A stretch of 64,000 nt of DNA, from the NCBI GenBank assembly GCA_946803715.1, contig CAMPET010000020.1, positions 248,488 to 312,487 of the forward strand, given 5' to 3'. This document shows positions 36,504 through 48,500 of the stretch, piece by piece. The translations under genes and the position numbers were made by a program. The notes under the pieces were generated by a model. The model worked only from the letters and a program-made list of their open reading frames with translations, had not been told where the DNA came from and did not search any database. Numbering within the stretch: the first letter of the stretch is position 1; each line of letters begins with the position of its first letter. This DNA comes from Beroe ovata (taxonomy: Eukaryota; Ctenophora; Nuda; Beroida; Beroidae).

Positions 36504-39500
36504 CTGAGGAGTGTATCCGGTGTGATCATCCCCGAATCTCCTCCTCACATACTCCTCAGGAAGGGGAGGCGGCATGACACCGCACGGTGGCACACCCGCC
36601 GCCACACCACCAGGTACACTCGTTGTCATGACACCAGCACTGGGTGACAACACGCTGCTCGTTGCCATGGTGCTGTTTGGTGACACAACGGAGGGAGGAG
36701 CCGTGGTGGTAGAAGGTGGGTAGTGGGGTTTGTGGTAGTCGTATCGGAATGGGGAGGGTTGAGGAGAGACGGTGGGGGCAGAGGGCTGGACTGAGGGAGG
36801 AATGGTTGGGGTCAGCAGAAAACTCATCTTATTACATCGAGAAACAATATAATTGTTCATCAAGAAACAATAACTTATCAGTAGGACTATTGCATACATT
36901 CTGTAAGGCTGTTTGAAATAGATTTGCATCTCGTAATAACATTTACCTTGTGGCGGGGCCGATGGCGGCGGCTCCGTCACGCTGAGACTCATGTTGTGGA
37001 AGTTGCTGTTCGGAGGGTATGACAACGCTTTGTGGTACTGGCCCTTTTCTGCGGGGCCCTTTTCCCCAGGGGACAGCTTCTTCTCCCCACTTGATCGAGG
37101 TTGACGGGACTCAGCTTAGGGTGGGGAGGGGAGATTTCAAGAATTGACAGTCAAGTGGTGACAAGAGAATGGAATTGGAAAAACAATGTCAAGTGGTGTT
37201 TTCATCCATCAATCTGAGATCAAGTGGTGTGACTTCTAAGAAACTTTTATTGGTTGCCATGGTAACACTTTGGAAGGGGATGTGACTGTAACTTACAGAT
37301 AGGTGTTGCGTTGTCCACTTCTATCTCACCCTCATTGCTTTCAGCTGGTCTAGCAGGTCTACTGAAGATATTCCCATGTTAGACTTCAACATTCCACCAC
37401 GAAGCACTACATTGCGTTTTCAACCTACTTCTAGCACCATTTAAGGAATTATGTTTTCAATCAACACCATATAAGGAATAATTTGTCGACTAACTGGGCT
37501 TGTCTGGGTGGACTTGTAACCCGGAGGTTTTCCTTCCCATCGCAGTGAACACTGTACTGTTTGCGTATCTTAGTTTTACACACGGTCATAGCTGCACTTG
37601 TATCTCTATCACTCACATCTGCGAGGTAGATATCATATACTTGATAACTCGGACCATTCATGAGACTAGGAATAGGAAGTGACGTCACAGTGATGACACT
37701 CTACTTCCTCCAAACTTGCTACGTACCTTGACCAGCTGGAACGGGAAGAGGAGTGGTGGCTGGGGCTGTAGCATTCTTATGCGACAAACTGAGCTCCTAT
37801 GAAAAGGGAGAATTTTGAGAAAATTCGCTTGAAATGCAGTTACTAAATTTTCAATTGGCCAATTAACTCGTATCCGTACCTCGAAACTGAGCGACCGTAC
37901 GATTACCATGACAACAGCAACAATACAACAGTTATACACGCGTCACAGTGGCATAATGACAGTTCTATATGACAGGAGGAGGGGGAGATGACATTGGGGA
38001 GTCAGCAACCCTCCATGAAGCAACCCTCTCTGTGCTAATTTAAGCAACATGATAAGCAACCACACAACATGATATGCATTATGAAGGAGCGGGTGAAGTG
38101 ATGAAACGTTTCACGATGCAAAGTGGTAGATTACAATTACAGTCTATGACAGAACTACTATAATTGTGCAGTGTTAGACGAATGTAGTGTTAATAATATA
38201 GTGGGGGTAATAATATATGGAATCGTAGTTACTTCTCAGTATGGTTTCAGCAGGAGCAGTTATGCGAGATAGTGGACTTGGATATTGTACACTTGTATAC
38301 AATGTACATTGGTACAATGCTGTACAATGTACAGTGTACACAGCACACTATACGTTTAATAGTTCAGTCTGACGCATCATCCAAAGACCAGTAGATTCGG
38401 GACATCTTCACAAACCGCTGGAAAAGTGGATCGAAAACCAAAGGACAGGGAAACATTACACGAAAACTGATAAGCAGATAATCACCGTGACCAATGCCTG
38501 AAACTTGATATGAAAGATGAAATTGTTCAGAGTCAAGCTTACAATTTGGGCATAAGTATCGAAATCCATAGAACATCGTATGTATGCCATGTGTTCTGTA
38601 TGTGACGATTTCTAACAAAAGACCGAAAGCTCTAATACTCATCGTGTATAATGATGGACAATGACCCCCACAAACATCGTGATTCTCACATTGGATTTCT
38701 TGAAAATCCGATTTCAGTACACCTGTGGTGGAGAATGCTGCATAGTGTGGACAGACTTTAACCGCCAGATCAAGTTGTACAAAATTTTCGAGGTCACATG
38801 TCAGATAGCTCCTCAGGGAAGTGAGATAGGCTTAAAATTCGACCGGGAATCGATTCAGCGTCCACAAATACATGGGAATCGACGGTATTTGAATGAAAAT
38901 GGGACAAAAAATTTCGTTCGAATTTCTGATACCAATATGCGTACAATTAGTAGTGAGTGATCCCACACTTTTGTACTCCGTTTTTGAGGGACTCCAATGG
39001 AAACTTTTCTGACACTTACAGCAATGTTTTCCACCAATTCATCTCTCCTACTCTTGCACTACAAGTATCAACCCTTTTTATCTCCATGTAGAGTCCATAC
39101 CCGCCGTGAAGCCACGCCCAAAACACGATTTCAAACACGTGGGAAGCATGACCGGCAAAAACACGAAAATCAATGGGACACACAGATACCAAAAAATGGC
39201 AAGAAGCATTTTTTCAGAAGACATACTGGACATAAGTGTTTCTGGCCTATTTTTTAACGTAGAATTCGAATCTCGAGGAATTTTTGATCTAGCTCATCGG
39301 GAAAACAGCGAAAATTCTAATTTCTTCTCAAATGTGAGGGTCAACGTCTCATGTCAGATAGCTCCTCAGGGNCTCCTCAGGGAAGCAAGATAGGTTCAAA
39401 ATTCGACCGGGAATCGATTCAGCGTCCAAAAATACATAGGAATCGATGGTATTTGCTTGAAAATGGAACAAAAAATTTCGTTCGAATTTCTGATACCAGT

Positions 39501-42500
39501 ACGGGTAAAATTAGTAGTGAGTGATCCCACACTTTTGTACTCCGTTTGTGAGGGTCTCCAATGGAAACTTTTCTGACACTTACAGCAATAATTTTCCACC
39601 AATTCATCTCTCCTACTCTTGCACTACAAGTATCAACCCTTTTTACCTTCATGTAGAGTCCATACTCGCCGAGGAGCCACGCCCAAAACACGATTTCAAA
39701 CACGTGGGAAGCATGACCGGCAAAAACACGAAAATCAATGGGACACACTGATACCGAAAAATGGCAAGAATCATTTTTTCTGAAGACATACTGGATATAA
39801 GTGTTTCTGGCCTATTTTGGACGTAGAATTCGAATCTGGAAGAACTTTTGGGCTAGCTCATCGGGAAAACAGTGAAAATTCTAATTTCTTCTGTCGCTAG
39901 ACAGTGTATCTTGTGACACGACGCAAATCTTAGATTGAGTAGACACATGACTCGCACAAGACTGAAACACTCAATCCGGATAAAGCTACCCAGATATTGC
40001 TGTACGTGACACATTACCAAATAATGCGATTTACCATATATATGGTCAATTATACCATACATGGGCATATAATTGTATAACCCTACCTCTGTCTGTGCAG
40101 GAGCTTGTTCCTCTACCCGGACAGCAGCCAGAACCTCCCTCGTCTTGTCACGTGACCGGGAGTCACGTGGGTACGTGTTCGAGTCACGTGACACCGTGGA
40201 TGGAGGAGGAGGTGTGATCTGATCTCCGAACAGACTCCGCGGTGAAAACTCGCTAGAATTGAGGGGGCGATGGGGTTATAGTCTGGGCAAAGAGGTCGGA
40301 GAGGAATAGGGGGAGTTTGGACATGGGGATGCGGTAACAACGGGAAACAGAGNCTTATTTTTTGACGTAGAATTCGAATCTGGAAGAATTTTTGGGCTAG
40401 CTCATCGGGAAAACAGTGAAAATTCTAATTTCTTCTCAGATTTGAGGGTCTTGGTCACATGCCCGATAGCTTATCAGGGAAGCGAGATAGGTCCAAAATT
40501 CGACCGGGAATCGATTCAGCGTCCTAAAATACATAGGAATCGATGATATTTGCATGAAGTGGGAGCGAAAGTGCGAAGCCTACTTCGACTGAGCGTAATC
40601 GTATGAACCATTTAGGTATAGGATGAACATCAACGAATGGACACGTAGGGAGATGGGTCGTACAGTTGCTAGACAATGTTATGGACAGTGTATCTTGTGA
40701 CACGACGCAAATCTTAGATTGAGTAGACACATGACTCGCACAAGACTGAAACACGCAATCCGGATAAAGCTACCCAGATATTGCTGTACGTGACAGATTA
40801 CCAAATAAGGTGATTTACCATATATGGTCAATCATACCATACATGGGCATATGATTGTATAACCGTCCTCTACCTCTGTCTGTGCAGGAGCTTGTTCCTC
40901 TACCCGGGCAGCAGCCAGAACCTCCCTCGTCCTGTCACGTGACCGGGAGTCACGTGGGTAGGTGTTCGTGTCACGTGACACCGTGGTGGGAGGAGGAGGT
41001 GTGATCTGATCTCCGAACAGACTCCGCGGTGAAAACTCGCTAGAGTAGAGGGAGTGATGCGGTTATAGTCTGGGCAGAGAGGTCGGGGTGGAATAGGGGG
41101 AGTTTGGGCATGGGAGAGGGGGTTACAACGGGGACCAGAGTGGTAAACTCTGAACACCAAAACAACTGGTGACGCTGCAAGCGTGGTAGAGAAAGGGGAA
41201 ATAGTGTCAAGTGGTTGGATCGACCCACGTTTTGACAGTGGACAAAGTTTCACTAATTATAGAGCTCGCACAAGACAACAGTGTATTATTATAGGGAATG
41301 TATATCACAATCACATACATTCACATGAAGTAGTCGTTTAGACATACGATGGCTAGTGACAAGGCAGCCTCTATACTATAGTCAACATAGAACAATTCTG
41401 TACATAGTGGTATGTATAATAGGTTTAATGCTGAGCTGACATGAGTATAGGTCTGGAGATGGGTCTCCGATCGACTAAAATCTAGTAAAGTGTGCAAGGA
41501 TGAACAGTGCAAAATGAACAAAACGGCGTTTTATAATAAACGCATGGCGGAGTCTTTCATAAGCACACTATACACTGAAGAATACATTGAGCCTGTTTGT
41601 ATAAACACGGGCTAAAACAATAACAGCCTCCCCTTCCCTTTCACCGCACAAAGTGTGAAATAGAAGAGGAGAGAGTTGGAATTGGATTTCCTCCGATTAT
41701 AATTATCTAATTACGATATACCCTGGGTCAAATTAAATAATTAACAAGCCTAATAACAATGACATAATATGAATACAAGGACACTCGATGATGGGGCAGA
41801 GGATCATTATTTTCAAGCACGATCCTAATTCAGTTAACATTCCATTATTAGCAACCCTAGCAGCATTTCTAGCGGGGTAATGCATGACTATGCCAATACT
41901 GTGAACACATGATGCCATCACATAATGATGGTAATATACATGCATAATTGTTAATCTGACTTTAAATGGCATCAATATTCATCAAATTCTTTCAGCTTAT
42001 TGGGGGCCTTCATACGTCCATTTCACTTTTTCACTAATGCGCATTCGAACATATACCTGATGGAGTACTTGGCTACTTTGGGAGGGGAGCATAGCTTGAC
42101 TGGGGATATGAGTGGAGCTGGGATCTCATCCAACATGAGTGACGCTGACTTCACCCCTGAGATCAGAATATCATGACGTGTCTTTTCGATTTTGGGATAA
42201 AACAATCTCTCAGAGAAACGCTCTTTGATTCTTATTTTAATAGGTTTTTAACACAAATTCAATGTCTTAATCCCAGACCGGCCACCCTGTCAGTCATGGT
42301 TTTATTTGACTGACCGGCTTTCATTAGTAACTCTACTTCTAGTCGTCTCACCTGATGTACCAGCAGAGGTATCTGATGACAGATGGGGGATATCACCGTC
42401 AGTTTCGTGCGACTTCCGTTTCTTACCACCACCACCACCACAACCATTTGGTCCACCACTTGGTCCAACATCAGGATGAGCTGGGATATGAGGTCGAGGA

Positions 42501-45500
42501 GTTGATAATACAACTCCTGGGCTTTAACAGTTTTATTTCAAAGAGGTATTTGATTGATGGACGCGAAAAACTGCCAACTAAACGCTGACTTACAAGGTGG
42601 ATCCTGCTCAAGTTCTGCGTAGTAAGTCGCAGCCACAGATAAAACAATATCAGAGCTAGAGTCACTGTGATGTTTCCGTTCACCAGCCACAGACGCAGCG
42701 CCCTCTTCGATACAGGGCGCGATACCATTGTTACCAGGCATATCGTCATGGTTACCAGGCACGTTGTCATGGTTACCATGTGAACCATCTTCCTGACCCG
42801 TGGCTTGACTCTCAAAAACTTCGTCTTCAACAGTGTCTTGTGATGTCATCTGTCTCTTCTCCGACGAGAGTTTGGGACTCCGACATACTTTCATTGGTGC
42901 CTGACTTCCGACCACCTGGAATAACACGGTTATAGTTGAGACGATTTAGTTGAGACGATTAGAGATGGTTGAAATGGATTATACTCATTGAGTATCCATT
43001 CTAACTAATTGAGTTGTACTCACTGAGGGTTACTAAATGATCATAACACTCACAGTAACAGTAAATGCACTCTGCTGGTGAGGCTGTGTGAATACGAATG
43101 AGAGGGTGTTATCAGCTGACATATCCAGGACATCATCCCCGTGTGAGAGAGTGAGAGTAGTGGGTCTCCCAACCCGAGGCGGGGTCTCTGCTGGCTCTTC
43201 TCCAATGAGAGAAGAAGAGGGGGCGTCATCATAAGCGATGTCATAGTCTTCTTCGTCTTCGTCCTCGTCTGGAGAAAAGGAGTGGTAATCTTCTCAATAT
43301 TGCACATCTTCTTTTGTAAAAATAGTTCCGTTCTTGGGCCAGAAATTCAGACTACGTTCTCAAATTGAGATACAGAATTCTGGCACAACGCCAACTAATG
43401 GCTACCCACCCTCGAGGTATGGCGTGTCCCTGGTAACGTGTGTGTCTGATGATCCGGGCGTGTCTGTAGCTGATCTCACCCTCCGGATACACAGGTCCCC
43501 TTCCTGCCCCTCATCCTCCTTGTCCACACTGCTATTCCTCGTTGGGGAGGGATTACTGGATGTGATTTGTGCTAGGGGGTCTTCTTTTGTACCTGAACAA
43601 AGTGAAGATCAGTCTAGTCACAAGAGGGCTTTTAAAATCAAAACTTCAACTTTCTATGTTAAAAATAATGTGTGATTCTCACATCTAGTGTAAGTGGCAC
43701 TACCGTGCAATTCCAAATACAATACAGAGACTCCAACGATGAATCATCTCAAAATCGTCAATTCTCACCGTGGGTTGGTGGAGTGAGTAGTTCAAATATC
43801 TCCGATTCGGAGGCGGATCGTCTCGGAATTCGGTCACACGCCATCGCGTCCGCCGTCGGCCGGGATAGATCGTAGGAAGACCTCCGACATACAATAAGTC
43901 GAGAAACGTCTAGAAACAAGGGTGATGAACAGCGTAAATGATTAAAAAATAACAAGAGGATGAAGCTATAATTCAGAGGCAAGGACAAAAGGTCAAAACA
44001 TAGAATAACAATCGTGAATGAGTGTAATTTTCCCCACCACTTGGTAATCAAATAAACGGAAAAAGACACTATTTTGATTGGGTAATTTAATCGCTGGTAA
44101 TGAATCATGAGGATTGAGGATGCGGATATATTCATTCGAGCTCCTAATTTCATGGTACAAGATTCTGGCGAATTGGGGATTACAATTTCCGAAAATTACG
44201 AGGAATTTGCATCACATACCTAAATCAGCAGGGCATTCCTCGTCATCAGTCGGTACATCCTCAACCAAAACACGAGGAGCAGTTTGAACCTCACTTCCCA
44301 TGTCTTCCGAGTTGGTGACTATGGTAACAGCGGTAGTATCCGTGGTAACAGCATTGGTATCCGTGGTAACAGTAGTGGTATCCATGGTAACTGGTCCCAC
44401 CTCGGCTGTGGTTTCCGCAAGTTGTGATGGATCTCCACTCACATGCACATTCGTCTCCTCAGTGGTAATATCCGGTCTATCTTCGTTGAGAAGAGTTCTT
44501 TGTCTCGTCAACTTCTTCTTTCTGGACGAGTTAGGACGAGAGGGGGTGCTCTCCGCTGTCTCGCTTTGCTGTGTAGAGGAAGAGGTCTCTGACGAGACTG
44601 TCTTGATGGTCGAACTCATGGTGGTATCCACTATGTTCTCAATTTCTTTCTTCTTCACGNTATGAGTGGAGCTGGGATCTCATCCAACATGAGCGACGCT
44701 GACTTTACCCCTGAGATCAGAATATTATGACGTGTCTTTTCGGTTTTGGGATAAAACAATGTCTCAGAGAAGCGCTTTTTGATTCTTATGAATAGGTTTT
44801 TAAGACAAATTCAATGTCTTAATCCCGGACCGGCCACCCTGTCAGTCATGGTTTTATTGAATTGGCCGACTTTCATTAGTAACTCTAGTCGTCTCACCTG
44901 ACGTACCAGCAGAGGTATCTGATGACAGATGGGGGATATCACCGTCAGTTTCGTGTGACTTCCGTTTCTTACCACCACCACCACAAAAACTCGGTCCACC
45001 ACTTGGTTCACCACTTGGTTCACCACTTGGTCCACCACTTGGTTCACCACTTTGTTCACAATCAGGATGAGCTGAGATATGAGGTCGAGGAGTTGATAAT
45101 ACAACTCCAGGGTTTTAAATAGTGTTTTCAAAGAGGCTTTTTATTGATGGACGCGAAAACCTGCCCACTAAACGCTGACTTACAAGGTGTATCCTGCCCA
45201 AGTTCTGCGTAGTAAGTCGCAGCCACAGATAAAACTATATCCGAGCTAGAGTCACTGTGATGTTTCCGTTCACCAGCCACAGGCTCAGCACCCTCTTCGA
45301 TACCAGGCGTGATACCATGGTTACCAGGCGTATCGTCATGGTTGCCAGGCACGTTGTCGTGGATACCATGTAAACCATCTTCCTGACCCGTGGCTTGACT
45401 CTCAAAAACATCGTCTTCAACAGTGTCATGCGATGTCAGCTGTCTCTTCTCCGAGGAGAGTTTGGGACTCCGACATACTTTCATTGGTGTCTGACTTCCG

Positions 45501-48500
45501 ACCACCTAAAATAACACGGTTATAGTTGAGACGATTTAGTTGAGACGATTTAGTTGAGACGATTATAGTTGAGACGATTTAGTTGAGACGATTTAGTTTG
45601 GAATATCAGAGTTGTACTCAATGAGTACATCTCATTGAGTAGAACACTCACATTAACAGTGAAGGCACTCTGCTGGTGAGGCTGTGTAAACACGAAGGAG
45701 AGGGTGTTATCAGCTGACATATCCAGGACATCATCCCCGTGTGAGAGAGTGAGAGTAGTGGGTCTCCCAACCCGAGACGGGACCACTGCTGGCTCTTCTC
45801 CAATGAGAGAAGAAGAGGGGGCGTCATCACAGGCGATGTCATAGTCTTCTTCATCTTCGTCCTCGTCTGGAGAAAAGAAGTGGTAATCTTCTCAATTTTA
45901 CACATCTTCTTTTGTGAAATTAGTTCCATTCTTGGGCCAGAAATTCAGACTATGTTCTCAAATAGAGATACAGAATTCTGGCACAACGCCAACATATGGC
46001 TACCTACCCTCAAGGTATGGCGTATCCCTGGTAACGTGAGTGTCTGATGATCCGGGCGTGTCTGTAGCTGATCTCACCCTCCGGATACACAAGTCCCCTT
46101 CCTGCTCCCCATCCTCCTTATCCACACCGTTATTCCTCGGTGGGGATTGGGCGCTGATTCGTGCTAGGGGGTCTTCTATTGTACCTGAACAAGCTGAAGA
46201 TCAGTCTATTCACAAGAGGGCTTTTAATATGAAAACTTCAACTTTCTATGTTAAATTTAGACTGTGTGATTCTCACATCTCGTTACAGTGGCACTACCGT
46301 GCAATACTAAATACAATACAGAGACTCCAAAGATCAATCATCTCACAAACGTCAATTCTCACCGTGGGCTGGTGGAGTGAGAAGTTCAAATATCTCCGAT
46401 TCGGAGGCGGATCGTCTCGGAATTCGGTCACATGACATCGCGTCGGCCGTCGGCCGGGATAGATCGTAGGAAGACCTCCGACATACAATAAGTCGAGAAA
46501 CGTCTAGAAGTAGAAAAAGGGGTGATGAAGAGATTAAATGATTAAAAATATCCACAATAACAAGAAGATGTGCCTATGATTTAGAGGGAGGGAAAATAGC
46601 CAGAACATAGAATAACAATCGTGAATGAGGGTTATTTTCTACACCACTTGGTAATCAAATTAACGGAAAGGATACTATTTTGATAGGGTAATTTAATTGC
46701 TGAGAATTGAGGATGTGGATATATTCATTCGAGCTCCTAATTTCATGGTACAAGATTTTGGCGAATTGGGGATTACAATTTCCGAAAAATACGAGCAATC
46801 TTCATCACATACCTAGATCAGCAGGGCATTCCTCGTCATTAGTCGGTACATCCTCAACCAAAACACGAGGAGCAGTTTGAACCTCACTTCCCATCTCTTC
46901 CAAGTTGGTTGCTATGGTAACAGCGGTGGCATCCGTGGTAACAGCATTGGTATTCATGGTAACAGTATTGGTATCCATGGTAACTGGTCCCACCTCGGCT
47001 GTGTTCTCCGCATGTTGTGATGGATCTCCACTCACATGCACATTCGTCCCCTCAGTGGTAATATCCGGTCTATCTTCGTTGAGAAGAGTTCTTTGTCTCA
47101 TCAACTTCTTCTTTCTGGACGAGTTAGGACGAGAGGGGGTGCTCTCCACTGTCTCGCTTTGCTGTGTAGAGGAAGAGGTCTCAGACGAGACTGTCTTGAT
47201 GGTCGAAGCGAGCGTGTTTGTCGAACTCATGGTTGTATCCACTATGTTCTCAATTTCTTTCTTCTTCACGAAATTGCTCTCCGGATGACTTTCCTTGGCA
47301 TCTTTCTTGTTCTTAGCGAACCAACTCTTCCCGGCTTTCTTCTTAATTTTCTCGTCTTCTTTCCGGAGTCGTTCCATATCTTCTTTTTGCGCTTTTCTCT
47401 TCTCTCGAGCTTTCCTTGCGACATCATCCCACTTAGGATGAGATCCAAGCGACACATTCTGTGATTCGTCTCTGGTCTGATCTGATGTCCCTGCCGTTTC
47501 AGTTGTACTTAAAACGACTTCATTCGACTTAGCAGCTTCGATCGGAGCTTGGCTCGACGCCAAATCATTGGCAGTCTCCTGTTTCCGAACTATCTCCTCT
47601 GCCTCCAGTTCTGATGACACAATGCTGATCAAATCTTCATGTTGAGCCTGCTCCCCTCTGAAGAATGCATCGTCCACGATTCGAGTGTACGTCGGGTCGT
47701 TTCGCATAAGTCGAGTTATTTGGGGAGTGTCGGGGGTCGTGACTGTGGATCCAGCACCCTGGGGAACAGTGATTTTATGAGAATAGGATTAATTGAGTGC
47801 GATTTCTCATTCAATTCCCGGTGGGCTTCGATATCAAAGAATTGACTTGTTTTCACATGTTCACAATTCAAATGAGAATCATAGTACCATGCGATAGGAT
47901 CTATGTGCTGTCAGGACGTGTAACTCACACACTCATATCACACTTCTCACGCTCATTCAGCTCCTCATTCAGCGTATATCAATCTGAACTTTAGGGAGCT
48001 AGAGCAATAAGATTGTCTCATTCTCACCATCTTAACACTAACACACAACACGTTGAAACACGTTAACACTCACAACGGTATTAAGATGGCAGATCACAGC
48101 AATATTCAGCACTAACCTGTTCATGGTTGGGTGGTACAAAGTAGTGGATACCACTCTTGTTACCACTCAGACTGGGGGCATCGCTGACACCACTCACGTC
48201 ACTCAGGAAACTCATGGCTCGGGTACACGGCTTGTGTCGCTAAGGGATGTTGGACCACGTGACAGCAATTGACCATTGAGAACATGGATACAGCCAATGA
48301 AAATCAAGGGGAGCTGTCACGTGATTCGAAACATTTAATTTGTGAGCACAATTATTCCGTTCAGAATAACCATTCGTAGTTATAAAAATCAAAATGCAGC
48401 TGTTTGTTGTTTGAGACATCGGTTCTGGTCGGCGAACCTTGTTTGGCGAGTTGTCATCGATAGGCTGATCGGGTGTCACACTGATGTCCAGTCCGCTATC

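Larger units (their letters stand above)
44661..47270. repeat. Right copy of the 2.55-kb direct duplication
   Basis: Second version of the same exons, starting inside the exon that matches 42156-42057. The copies differ by many substitutions, a 45-base coding VNTR difference, and a 6-base exon length difference. This level suits diverged alleles in a highly polymorphic species. Confidence 0.9.

Noticed and set aside
42259-42522. Hydrophobic frame YYQLLDLISQLILMLDQVVD in the VNTR exon
   Set aside because: It would need an acceptor that is missing in the second copy. The frame encoding the SGEP repeats and KKRKSHETDG uses an acceptor present in both copies and matches the next exon.
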